Shown piece after piece: positions 51,959 to 62,858 of a stretch of 64,000 nt of DNA. This stretch comes from Tanypteryx hageni (taxonomy: Eukaryota > Arthropoda > Insecta > Odonata > Petaluridae): positions 60,576,907 to 60,640,906 of the forward strand of contig CM054115.1 in the NCBI GenBank assembly GCA_028673005.1, written 5' to 3'. The translations under genes and the position numbers were made by a program. Within the stretch, counting starts at the first letter, position 1, and each line of letters starts with the position of its first letter. Under the pieces are notes generated by a model that saw nothing but the letters and a program-made list of their open reading frames with translations, searched no databases and was not told the DNA's origin.

Positions 51959-52218
51959 TGTTGCAAGGAAATCGATCAATTCCTATTCTAATTTCGTGTA
52001 ATTCGAATTTCTCTTAACTCGTTACTTTACATAAGGATTTTTTGCTATGTTTAGAAACTATAAGAATTGATTCAGTCTATATAAAATAGAGGTGCTCAGC
52101 ATGATTTTGTCGAAAACGGGGTTCAATCGAGATTAAATTTAGAATTCAAAGTTATAAAAACGGACTGCATTATTCCGATTCAATATAATTTAAGTTTCGA
52201 GTCGGTAACTCAATCCAA

Positions 52219-52262
<44 letters not shown>

Positions 52263-53884
52263 CAATATAAATCGCCTCTTATTCCTAATACCTTCGCTTG
52301 TAGATAATATGTAGCAGCACGAGATGAAAATAGATCAAAATTTGTGAATTATAGCATGACATGAATTTTGCTCACAATACGTCCACGTTTATCAAATTTC
52401 CAAGGTTTTACATCCATTTATCATTCATAATTCCATTATCATTCATATACCGTTGAAATATGGTTAATGGGAGAAAATTATCCCAAAGGGGAGGGAAAGG
52501 TTACTTTATTTAAAAGTATACTATTTTCCAAGCTGATATCGTTTAAAAAGAAAGTTACATACCAGTGGATGTGCGACCGATATCCTTCGTTAAAAAAACG
52601 AAAGTCAGTCAGGACGCAGGGTCAGCCTTCTCGCATCTGCTGATTACCCGAGTGAAATACGGATGCCACTATCTTCGCCACCCAAACCTCCCTGAAAAAA
52701 ATCGCGTTCCCAAACACCCCCTCGGTATCCCGCTGGCGGCAAGTGTCCATCTCTGCCCATGAGATGGCTCTCAAAGCCAGGGCTCGAGCGAGGGAGGGGG
52801 AGAGAGAGAGAGATGTGAGGAGTGGGGTAAAAAAACAAATGGGACGGAATGGGAGAGATAAGACGGAAATTATGAAGGGAGCAGGACCTCAAAAAATCCC
52901 GTCCTTCGGAGTCTTTTTTCCTCTCTCTGACCGGATGCACGTGGCCTATCCGGTCAGACCTCAACCAGGAAAACAAAAACTTAAAAACTCAGAGTCAGCA
53001 TCGAGGGCAATTTCTTCAAAAAAACACGTAACACGTTTGGGATGGTCTCCAATCGCTGCATCAGCCGGCGCTTCACACGCTAAATGAGAATAATGATAAA
53101 ACTCGATCTGTATAAAGCCACCCATTGATTCCTTCAATCCAAACCCAACCTCCCCACTACCCTCTATACAAAACCTCAAGCCTTTTTAAAAACTAACTCT
53201 TCTGAATTTCCTAGCAACCATATACGCCTAATACTTCTCGCACACCTTTCACACAGATCTATTAACCCTACTTCCCTCCAAATGTACCGCTTTACACCCC
53301 TTCATCTGTCTTCAACACTTTCCGTCATCCCACTCCTCCCAGCAATAATCTCCGCCATCTCACCATATCCCACACCTCCCAGCAATAATCTCCGCCACCC
53401 TACCTCCCCAAACTCCTTTTCGTCCCCCCCCCCTCCACTCCACCCCTTCCCTCCACTATCCTTTTTCCCCATCGAATTCCTAGCATCTCTCCCGTTCCAA
53501 GCTCAACTCAACACCATCCTTTCTCACTCCTGCGACAGTCAAGTCGAGAGAGCATTCGTTTGTCGAAAGGGGATTAAATTCGACGAGGAGCTTAACTGTG
53601 GCCGGCGACCGAGACAGTATTTCCCACGGGTTTCCCCCGACAACGTGAAAGAAAATAAAAAGTCCGACCTCGGATATAATGGAAGATAGTCCGCATTCCA
53701 TACGCGTCCGAGAGGGCGAGTTTAATGTATTCGCTGTTACTGCAGAAATTAGAAAGTTCCTGCTATATGAGAAGTATCTCATCAGGCAAATAAGGTACGC
53801 TAGTAGAATTAGGGCGGTCTGATCGATTTAAAAAATTACTAAACCCCCGCGAAATGAAGATGGCAACTTTAATACTTGATTTTT
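51959..53884. other. Non-coding DNA with (TA)n and C-rich repeats
   Basis: (TA)n lies at 52222-52259. A C-rich stretch at 53260-53530 contains a tandem duplication (53329-53397). Open frames at 52565-53179 and 53282-53782 have no domain. The final four bases (53885-53888, next entry) are TTAA. Confidence 0.4.
53329..53397. repeat. Tandem duplication, 40-bp period
   Basis: CCTCCCAGCAATAATCTCCG occurs twice, in units 53329-53357 and 53369-53397, with one mismatch (ACTCC against ACACC). It is very recent by divergence. Confidence 0.85.
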
Positions 53885-54384
53885 TTAACCCTAAAATACT
53901 AATTTATTTTTAGGGCGGTTTTTACTAAACATACGTAAATTTGACGTACATAACAGTATTATTTTTAAAACAACTTTTATTGCAATTTTTATTGATAGTC
54001 AACTTTCTGGTAAATTTTTGATCAATCACAACTCCAACAACTAGTTTTTAATGATAAATCTTCTAGGAACTTATGATTTCGTAAATAATTACAAATGTTC
54101 AAATAACAATATAAATATTTGTAAAATAAGAATAGAATGAGCATAAAATTATAGTATTAAAATTGAATCATACAAAAAGAACTTCTATAAAATAGGAAAA
54201 TCAAAGAGTGATTATTAATGTTCATAAACTATGGCAATAAGTACAATTTTTCAATAAAAACAAATAAAATCTTACAAAACTACTAGGCAGATCTTATAAA
54301 AAAATCACGTTAAAATTTCAAAATCATAACTGATCACATAGTCCAAAAATTTTTTAGGAAAATGCGAAAAAGAGAAAACGGAAA

Positions 54385-56175
54385 CTTGAACAATTAGGAC
54401 AAAACTTCCTTGAATGTTCGCCGCAAATTGGCATGTGACATTTGGTGCAGTAACTTGTAGTCATGTGCTTTTTGAATAATGGCAGATGTGACAGTACTTT
54501 CACTGCCCTTGTGGCTTGTTAAAAAATGGGATTACTTCTCGAGATGAGCCTGCTTCGTTCCCCAAAACACGGTTTATTAAAACCTTTACGCCCTTTCTTA
54601 GTACTGGAATTGTAAGGCTTGCCATTTGTCGTAGAGTTGACAACTGCTTATGCAAAGTTAGCATAAATTCCAGCCTTGGCATTGGCTTCTTTGTTTCGTC
54701 TTTGTTGTCCATGTAAAAATTGTGTTTATATAACATATGCGTTAACTTATACTAATATTCATCATATTATAAAAAAGGCCATTGGCCAATGGTTTGTCTT
54801 TCTGCCACAATTCAGGTTTTGACATATTTGGTCAAAGGTGTCTACTGCGCCCTTTGTCGAGTTATAATTGAGGACGATGTTTGGTTTCTTAGTAATTTCA
54901 TTGATAGCAGAGTCTTTATGAACAGATGAAACAAGAGCGACTAGCTTGTATTGTTTTGGTTTGTAAGACGCCACCGTAAAATCTTTGTGAAACAGAAAGA
55001 TGGATGTTTCTGAACTTCGGTTCTGAAATTTTATATCTGTGAATTCCGGAGGAAATTCACGCTTATTTTTCTTGATTGTACCGATTACAGTAAGATTATA
55101 TTCCCGGAGACTTTGTATTAAGAGGGTATTTGTAAACCAATTGTCCATCGTGATGTTGCGATTCGATCCTTTTACTGAAGACGCTAACTTGTTCGCAAAA
55201 TAATCAGCTGCTGCCATATTTATAGGAACACATCCTCTACCCAAGTAGGGAAGTGCATCAACCATGTACTTAGTCGCATTATCACCAATTTGATGCCATA
55301 CTTATTAGGCTTTGACGGGATGTACATTCGGAAGGGTCATCTTCCGCAAAAATCCATATGTTGCTCATCGATGGTTAGATAGGATCCAGGTTTGTAATCT
55401 GTCTGGCAATTGTGGGCGAACATTTCCCAAACAGCTAAAATGGGAGCTAATTTATCTTTTTCATGAGGTTCTCCTCTTGTTTATCATCAAAGAGTTGGCA
55501 ATTTATCAAGAAATTAAACCTTTCTTCTGTGCGCGTAGCTTGAAACCTATCACCTGAGTAGGAACTATCAAACAGCATACTGGTGGATGGATGGTTGCTC
55601 TTCAAAGCCGCTGCCAAATACAAGACTCCAAAAAGTGCGTTAATTTCTGCAAATTCGTGTTTTCAATTGTGGATGTAAGTTTTTTGTAATTCTGACGCTG
55701 CCTCTCTATTTCTTCATTTGTGTTGTAAAATTACAGTCATTATGTTTTCTGTAAAAAATAGGTTGAAATATTTAACTGGTTCTGCCGCAAGACGAACGTT
55801 CTGGGCAGGTCCAGGTCTAATATGGACATTTTGGCTGGAAATTATTTTTTTGGCAAAGAGCATCACTTGTAATCTTCCAAATAAATCCGTTCCTTCCTAT
55901 TATTTCAGGCTCTTCCAAAGTAATGATATTATGTTCTGCTAAATCTTTTCGTGCAGGTTTTTTACGCGTTGACACTTTCCTCATCTTTCTAGTTTGGGAA
56001 ATAGGGCGTTCAATATCTCTGATAGGTGCCAAAACATAATTCTCTTCATTCACCTCTTTGGCGGGGTCAAAGTCTGGATCTAAATCGGAATGATTACAGC
56101 GAAAGTTATCATCTAAAGTAAGATGACTTTCTAAAATATCTTCCGTACCACTTTCGTCGTCGGAAAGCTAGCGCA
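54385..56175 (-). pseudogene. piggyBac transposase, broken by stops and frameshifts
   Basis: The minus strand shows the family in order. An acidic N-terminus (SDDESGTED, about 56165) follows an in-frame stop. A basic linker is at 55920-56000. A frameshifted PVKYFNLFFTENI block is near 55770. EINALFGVLYLAA is near 55640. GSYLTIDEQ and, after another stop, FRMYIPSKPNKYGIK come next. An open stretch (54762-55265) then runs from VDALPYLGRG through ITMDNWFTN to KGAVDTFDQ. The three catalytic Asp codons persist: 55367-55369 (IDEQ), 55143-55145 (MDNW) and 54840-54842 (VDTF). A C-terminal Cys/His part (CTKCHMPICGEH, about 54430) is present in a shifted frame. At least three stops and several frameshifts make it inactive. 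DDD chemistry and TTAA insertion are known for the family. Confidence 0.9.
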
Positions 56176-56312
56176 TTATGCGTAAATTTTCTTCTGGGCC
56201 AAATAATGTACATTTTTCTATATCTTTCCTAAAAATAAACTTTCAACGTATTAACTAGACATTCGAGAAGTCGAAGATATACCAAACATTCAGTTGTGAA
56301 ATTTACCCATTT

Positions 56313-56504
56313 CACTTATCGCATATAAAATTGACGCTGAAAATTATCTAACTCCCTAAACATACGTTAACTCGTCATATGAAAATTCTCATTTTACTAA
56401 ATATATGTAAGATCAACGTCTACAATTATCGCATTTAACTAAATATGCGTCAAAACGACTTAAAAATATTTGCTTAATACTAAACCTACGTAAGATTGAC
56501 GTAG
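56313..56504. repeat. Tandem ~42-bp subterminal repeats of the piggyBac element
   Basis: Related units begin near 56354, 56396, 56438 and 56479 with a spacing of 41-42 bp, and a more diverged unit precedes them. Each carries a TAAAyATACGT-like core followed by a GACG or CACG end. The regular spacing suggests tandem growth. Such arrays can be transposase-binding sites, but this is inferred. Confidence 0.65.
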
Positions 56505-56515
56505 TGACTCACCGA

Positions 56516-56814
56516 CAAAGCAGACATACGGGCGAAAGAGGAGCGCGAAACTTGCGACCAACCTGGTTCCCGGTAGGTGACAAACTGATTGAAGCACTGC
56601 TAGAGGAAGGTGCTAATTGGATTCCCAGAAAAGGAGTTATTCTTTTTCAAAGAAAAGTGTAAGTCATTTTGACGTAAGATTATTATTCTAGAGTTAATGG
56701 CGACGAAAGATTGTGGCACCATCAAAGTGATGGGCGAACGTTCGTCATTGAAATGGTTATTCGTCAACTGAAAAGATGTTTGTTTAGAAAAGTCGCATTC
56801 TAAAACTATATTAT
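56516..56814. other. Spacer between two piggyBac elements
   Basis: About 300 bp with no recognisable coding or repeat. Its last bases run into the TTAA target site of the next element. Confidence 0.5.
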
Positions 56815-57439
56815 TTAACCCGGGAAGGGTACACTGGGGCACTGAATATCCCACGGATTTATAGTTTGCGTGTAAGTGAGAGATGGATATGCATATTAAC
56901 TTGTCACTTTTAGAGTTCCTTTGGGGTCACTTAAAAATTATGTTGATTATTTTTTTATTTGTCATCACTCTTTTTTGTGCTTTCTGTAGCGTCATTGGGG
57001 CACTGAATACCACAGTGTACCGGAATCGTATGTTTTTTTTCGAACCTGTTTCAATAAACTTTATTATTCACCGTAATTTCCAAATCCGTCGAAAAATCTC
57101 CACCGATCAGATTAGTACAAAATGCGTTGAGATACGTTTTTATACATTGCATCGATCTTAAAACTTTTGCCACGGATGCCGATATAGCTGCTTACCTGTC
57201 GGAGTAGATAATGTATTTTTTATTTTTAAGATATATTCCTTATTAATGTTGTCTTTATAATAGTAAAACATTTTCATAAACACATTTCACCAAAAACTTT
57301 GTATGTCACAATTTGGTATGCCGGTTCCCAGAAATAAATGCTGAATAGGCAAACCCGCACAGCATTTGGCGTTTAAATTTGTTTTCCAGATAATAAAATC
57401 GAAGTAATTATTTAAAGAAGGCAATCTTACAGTTGTAGG

Positions 57440-57865
57440 AACATTGAAAAGAAACAGAAGGGAGATTCCTGCAGATTTTATCTCAATAAAGGGACCCCCA
57501 GCTGAAACAAGTATTTTTTCTGTCGACAGAGACTTGACTTGATGTTTGATCAACTCTGTCATGCTTACTGTATCTAAAGAAAAACCAGAAGATGGCCTCT
57601 TGCTATCTTTTATGTGTTGTTAAATGCTGCAGCTGTCAGTGCATTTGGTATTCTGTCACACAATTATGGTATGAAAGGCAAATTTAAACTGACTAGGCAT
57701 TTTTCGTGTTGAACTTGGGAGGAGCTATGATCAGGCCCCAGCTCCAAGAACGTCTCCAAATAACAACTTTGAGAAATTCCCTCCTTAAGTCCATAACTTT
57801 ACAGATTCGACTGCCAGAGACTTAAATGAGTGCTGCAATGAATTTGGAGTTAAGGAGTGAAAGGT
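57440..57865 (+). pseudogene. piggyBac transposase fragment, left arm
   Basis: The plus strand reads LTVVGTLKRNRREIPADF near 57440 and then SIKGPPAETSIF, matching the piggyBac stretch that follows the second catalytic Asp. It then loses about 130 bp relative to the right arm, including the block with the third catalytic Asp. It resumes near 57590 in the LNAAAVSAFGIL region and the GGAMIRPQLQERLQ-type region. Homology to the right arm stops at about 57865, before the C-terminal zinc finger. Frameshifts and stops occur throughout. Confidence 0.8.
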
Positions 57866-58032
57866 TTTGGCATCTTATTCAGGTACACTGGGGCACGAGT
57901 ATCCCATGAACAAAATATATATTTAGCCATTAACTGTTAGCAAACAAATGTGTTTATTTTTTAATTTATAAACTAAAAAGTGAAGAGTAACAGTTTCTGA
58001 AATTATTTAAAACATTAGTTGCAAATTATTTC

Positions 58033-58615
58033 CTAATGATTTCGGCAAATGAACTCCTGAGAGCTCTTGCAGCGTGCTGTAGTTTTGCAGTCCTTGCTGC
58101 GGTCGCATAGATGGCATCTTTCACTCCTTAACTCCAAATTCATTGCAGCACTCATTTAAGTCTCTGGCAGTCGAATCTGTAAAGCTATGGACTTAAGGAG
58201 GGAAGTTCTCAAAGTTGTTATTTGCAGACGTTCTTGGAGCTGGAGCCTGATCATAGCTCCTCCCAAGTTCATCAAGAAAAAATGTTTAGTCAGCTTAGAT
58301 TTGCCTTTTATGCTATTAATGCTTGATAAAATAACAAATGCATTGATAGCTGCAGCATTTAATAACACATAAAAGATAGTAAGAGGCCATTTTCTAGAAT
58401 TGATCAAACATGTCTACACACCCCTTCGTCGAATTATAATACTCAATAATTTCAGGTTTCTTACTCTCTGGAGACATTCCTTCGTGCATAGATGATAAAA
58501 GAAGAAGTTTTATTTTTTTAGGAGAATAAGAAACAATGGTCAAGTTTCTGTCGACAGCAAAAATACTTGTTTCATCTGGGGGTCCCTTTATTGAGATAAA
58601 ATCTGCAGGAATAAT
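58033..58615 (-). pseudogene. piggyBac transposase C-terminal part, right arm
   Basis: The minus strand reads DFISIKGPPDETSIFAVDRN near 58600. Then come KKPEIIEYYNSTKGCVDMFD near 58430 with the third catalytic Asp, a frameshift or stop, and the WPLTIFYVLLNAAAINAFVI region in an open frame (58156-58407). After one in-frame stop (58156-58158) the same frame continues into the Cys/His tail RCHLCDRSKDC ... FICRNH and a final stop at 58033-58035. The tail is the zinc-binding C-terminus of piggyBac transposases. Relative to the left arm this copy lacks about 200 bp upstream, so neither arm is complete. Confidence 0.85.
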
Positions 58616-59055
58616 ACATACATTAATAAGGAATATATCTTAAAAATAAAAAATACATTATCCACTCCGAGAGGTAAGCAGCTATATCGGCATCCGTGGC
58701 AGAAGTTTTAAGATCGATGCAATGTATAAAAACGTATCTCAACGCATTTTGTACTAATCTGATCGGTGGAGAGTTTTCGACGGATTTGGAAAGTTCGGTG
58801 AATAATAAAGTTTATTGAAACAGGTTCGAAAAAAAAACAAACGATTCCGGTACACTGTGGTATTCAGTGCCCCAATGACGCTACAGAAAGCACAAAAAAG
58901 AGTGATGACAAACAAAAAAATTATCAACATAATTTTTAAGTGACCCTAAAGGAACTCTAAAAGTGACAATTTAATATGCATATCCATCTCTCACTTACAC
59001 GCAAAATATAAATCGGTGGGGTATTCAGTGCCCCAGTGTACCCTTCCTGGGTTAA

Positions 59056-60700
59056 GCTCCAAGACTCCACGTCATGTTTCTCGGGTTGTTTCGGGCTTTA
59101 TCAAAGCAAATTAAAATTCTGCGTCGCGCGTTTCCATTTGCAAAGAAAAATAAATCTCGGCCGACCGTAGTCATTTCAACTATATTTAGAGGCTACACAG
59201 AATGACATGCGAAGCAAAATGAGTCCATATCCCAGAAGAACAAGCGCAATAAATCGTCGGAGACTAATTCGGCATCCGTTTCATTGGCCGGCGCTGATTT
59301 GCAATCGAACAACGGAACGGAAAAAATCGACTCTCGAAATTTAAGTTCATTTTGTGTCGCTTTTCGTTTCTTTTTTTTTCGATATTATGCCCGCGAGAGC
59401 GCGAGCATAGGCCATAATTTCCCTAATGGTTCCGCTTGTCCAATAAGGACCGCCGTCGTCATATGTTTGTCAGAGTGAGAGAGAAAACAAGCACAAAACA
59501 CAAATTCAAATTTTAGTTTATAAACCAGTCGAAACGACCCTAGAATAGCAAATACGTTGGCGCGTTTTGTTCTTCTTTTTTGGGATCGTTTTGGATCAAT
59601 TCCCGTTGAATTGCGTGTCGCGTCACTGCATGAATCGACGAGAGCAACTTCCACTCAGACAGGTGAGCGTTGTTCAAATTACAATGGAAAAGGAGTTGAA
59701 CCCCAGAATATTGAATATTTGGAACGATTTTCCGTGTTTCGTAGGATAGAATTCTATTTCACAACACCGGAAAGTCATTGTCCTGTGTTTGCATAATTGG
59801 CGAAAGCTTTCGTTCTTTCCAACAAAATCTTAAGATAAAAGCGTTATCCAGCAGATATCTAAGAATTTGGATGTGCTTTGTATAAAATTTTATAAATATT
59901 TTTTGAGTTCCAGTTTTATAAAAATTCTTCTATATACTCTTTCGTTCTTTAAACATGTTTTAAAAAATCATTTTCTTACTCACTGCGAGAATATTTAATT
60001 CATAGCGATTGAAAATCCGCATTACATAAATGTCTATTTACGACAAGAGAATATAGCTAATCTTTTTTAATCCTATTTATCAAATTTAGTTTGGAATTTT
60101 AAAAATATTTTTCTCGTTTCACATTTCAGTCACCATTATACAGTTCCTCATCTGTTTAATATACGAATATGATAACCAAAGCTTCAACCGGTTTAATATA
60201 TTTATCATGACTATTTCTAAATATCGTATAAACCTCTATCCCCAAAAACCTCTATCATAATAAAATTTGAAAACTTTTGACGAGTGAGTTCGGCTGAGTC
60301 CCAAAACATTCCTCCGTAAATCATAAAAGTTTCGGTGTGTTTAATATTTTCCGATAAACCCAGCCAAGAAAGAGGAAGAAAATATGGCCATATCGTCGGT
60401 AAACGCCATAACTACTCCCCTTCTTCCACCACAACCCTTTCTTTTCCTCCACCAAAACCAGAAATCGCGCAATCCATCTCCTCGGCATGATTATTTTCAA
60501 AACTCGCGCGAATTACTTTCTCATCTCCAGTCCCCGACGAAATAAAAAAGAGGAATCGATCAAAAAAGCTCAGGAAACATTTTCCTGGCTTGTGAGGAAC
60601 GAGCGTTTCTCCTTCCTCCGGTTTCTTTTTCTTTTTTTCCTAAGTCGAGCGATAAACAAATGACGTCCACGTTCATTTCGATCCGCGCCCGCACCAATGC
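59056..60700. other. Non-coding DNA, no gene seen
   Basis: Moderately CpG-containing at 59090-59700 and AT-rich at 59800-60400. Open frames of 60-90 codons at 59284-59796 overlap on both strands and have no domain. Confidence 0.4.
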
Positions 60701-60809
60701 GACACGAGAAAGAAAGATCAGTCTGGCCAAAAAAAATGAGAGGACCACTCCCGATTTCCCATGGGTACGAGGGGCTCGCTCTGCCCAAATCCATTCCTAT
60801 TCCATCCAC

Positions 60810-61670
60810 TACGAGTTTCCCTTCCCCTGTCTCTTCCCCTGTCTCTCCCACACATTCCGTCTGCCTGTCTCCCATCCTCGTCCTCTCGTATTCCTTTCCT
60901 TGCCTCCCCTTCTCTACTTTCTAATTCTGCATATTTTATTTCTCTTTCTTTCCCTCTTCCTCCCCCCTCCCACTTCATATCCCTCTCTTCCTCTCCTTCT
61001 CACCATCTCCTTTCCCCTCCCTTTCTCTCGATCCCTCCCACTCCCTGTCTCCCCTTCTCTATTTTGTAATTCTGCTTATTTTATTTCTCTTCCTTTCTCT
61101 ATTCCCCCCTCTCTTCTTATCTCTCTCTCTCCCTCTCTCTTCCCCTCCCCCTCTCTTCCTCTCCCCCTCTCTTCCCCTCCCTCTCTCTTCCTCTTCCTCT
61201 TTTTCCTCTTTCTTCTCTCTTCCCCTATCTCTCTCCTCTCCTATCTTCCTCTCTCTTCCTTCTTCTCCTTCTAACACTTCCCTCTTCACTTGGCCATTTT
61301 CTTTCTCATTTCTCCCTATTCTCTTCTTCTCTATCTCATACCCCGTCCTCTTCCTCACATTATTTTTCTTTCCTCTATATCTATATCCTATTTCCATCTC
61401 CCTTCTTTATCGCTACTTGCCCACTTCTCTCGTCGTCTGTCTCTTACCTCATCCTCTTAATTCTCTTATCTCCTCATCTTCCTTCCTTCACACTATCTGT
61501 CTCTCTCTCTTCCACTTTGTTTTCTCTCTCCCATTATCTTTCTTAATCTTACTTGTCCGTCCCTCTCTTTAGAATTATTCCTTCATCCTTCGTCTTTTGT
61601 TTTCACTTCGATTCCCCACCCTATTTTTCAATGTTTTTTTTCACTACTTCTCTTCTTAAGTTTCTCCTGT
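60810..61670. repeat. Pyrimidine-rich tract (~0.85 kb)
   Basis: Dense CT-rich sequence on the plus strand with CCCTCTCTTCC-type units, strongest at 61090-61260. The 204-codon plus-strand frame (Ser/Leu/Pro/Phe) and the 112-codon minus-strand frame (Arg/Glu/Gly/Lys) are shadows of the skew. Confidence 0.75.
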
Positions 61671-62689
61671 TATATCCCTAAAACCACGTAGCAGTGATGA
61701 ATAACCGATTAAATTTTAAAAGTAACTCAGATATTATAAACTGAGACAATGGAAGAAATATCAGCCTACGAAGGCAAACAAAAATATTTTGGCGCTAGCG
61801 TACATTTACATACTGCTCTGAGGAACTGGAGGAATGCACACTTGGTCACTAACGTTGGTGTATACGGAAAATTTTCTTACGGTTTGGAAGTGATAGACAA
61901 AACGGCGATCTTTAACAGGAAATTCGTTTTAAAACGAGTGGAAGAAAGCACTCCGGGGAAAATGATTGCGATGCAAACGGAATGAATGCTGAGGAATTAT
62001 TCGATATCGTCGCAGATGAATTAAGATGCACAATGAAAAGAATAAGAAACAGAAAAACCTCTCGACTTGATGGAAAGCGAGACAAGAAGATCCCATATCC
62101 CGAAAAAAATTAGAGCTGCTGCGTTGGAGGGAGCATTTTGGAAGAAACCAAAAAGTACTCGTTCTTGTCACGCTGATTTCTTCAAGTAAATGAGGATAAG
62201 AAATGATTCTTCGTAAATGTTATGCACATAAGCTAGACAAAGATCATGTTAAGTTCCAAATGTATGTAGCTATTGGAGAGGAACTAAGTATGTGTCAAAA
62301 TATCTTAATAAACCGAGTTACCGGGGGCACGGGACGCGGAATGGGATATTCCGGTTAATCGAGCATTCTGGTTGATTGATATGCCTATTTAGGTATAGTA
62401 CAAACAAAAAAAGGTAAATATTAAGAAAAAACATTTTTATAATCCTAATTTAATGTTATTGTACAAAGTAAGTTCATATATCTATAATGCTGTATTACGT
62501 GTTAATTTTTAAGTAGAGAACGATAAATTACTGTACATAAATACATGTACGTAATGCAGTATAAAAAACTTTCGAGTTATAATTTGTTAGTATAAAAAAT
62601 TCCCCAGTTAATTGGAAGTTTAATGTACATAAGAATATGTGCACTTACAGTTTTAAAAATTACTTTATAACTACTGCTCAAAAATAATA
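61671..62689. other. Non-coding DNA with possible transposon debris
   Basis: A 78-codon plus-strand frame (61749-61985) is not recognised. Just downstream, near 62015-62075, another frame reads RCTMKRIRNRKTSRLDG, faintly like the start of LINE reverse transcriptases, but nothing else of that domain follows. TTCCGGTTAATCGAGCATTC at 62351-62370 resembles ends of pogo/Tigger-type elements; no partner end was found. Confidence 0.3.
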
Positions 62690-62858
62690 CCGTATTTCCT
62701 CGATTCTAAGACGTACCTTTTTTCACTTTTTAATGTCTCTGAAATTGAAGTGTGTCTTACATTCGATGGCGTCTGTAGTATTATTTTTTTCGAAAAGCTA
62801 TTACTAAATCAAGGATACGTCTTAAAAACGATGCCGTCTTAGAATCGAGGAAATATGG
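62690..62858. mobile_element. Miniature inverted-repeat element (169 bp)
   Basis: CCGTATTTCCTCGATTCTAA followed by GACG at the left and its reverse complement at the right (62835-62858) match at 23 of 24 positions. The interior is unrelated AT-rich sequence of about 120 bp. The low arm divergence suggests a young or selected structure. No clear target duplication was identified, so the superfamily is not assigned. Confidence 0.7.

Larger units (their letters stand above)
53889..56515 (-). mobile_element. piggyBac element with decayed transposase (right end uncertain)
   Basis: The left boundary is TTAA (53885-53888) followed by CCCTAAAATACTAATTTA, matching piggyBac-type CCCTA-initial ends. 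The same end contains a small palindrome, CCCTAAAA and TTTTAGGG, 53889-53915. The interior encodes a piggyBac transposase on the minus strand. At the other end a tandem array of about 42-bp units (56313-56504) carries the motif ACTAAAyATACGTAA, and a single copy in the same orientation lies near the left end (53924-53949). No TTAA plus inverted terminus was found on the right, so that end is probably lost or diverged. Confidence 0.7.
56819..59051. mobile_element. Composite piggyBac inverted repeat flanked by TTAA (2233 bp)
   Basis: TTAA occurs at 56815-56818 and 59052-59055. The left end reads CCCGGGAAGGGTACACTGGG and the right end, minus strand, CCCAGGAAGGGTACACTGGG. The two outer arms (56819-57249 and 58621-59051, each about 431 bp) are near-identical in inverted orientation. 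Further inside, each arm carries decayed piggyBac transposase coding pointing to the centre. A third terminus-like sequence, GGTACACTGGGGCACGAGTA, lies at 57881-57900. A subterminal inverted copy of the tip motif lies at 56996-57021 and again at its mirror position. It reads as two copies of one element tail to tail, sharing one flanking duplication. Confidence 0.85.

Noticed and set aside
57287..57562. 91-codon minus-strand frame in the left arm of the composite
   Set aside because: It is antisense to the piggyBac transposase fragment that reads on the plus strand there.
60660..61274. 204-codon Ser/Leu/Pro-rich frame and its Arg/Glu-rich minus-strand counterpart
   Set aside because: Both follow from the CT-rich tract; no motif or start context supports a gene.
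61749..62110. Possible LINE reverse-transcriptase start (RCTMKRIRNRKTSRLDG)
   Set aside because: Only one short resemblance, with a change of frame from the open stretch upstream and no YADD or other RT motif downstream.
62321..62600. pogo/Tigger-like terminus (GGTTAATCGAGCATTC)
   Set aside because: The motif is reminiscent of such ends, but no inverted partner flanked by TA was found.
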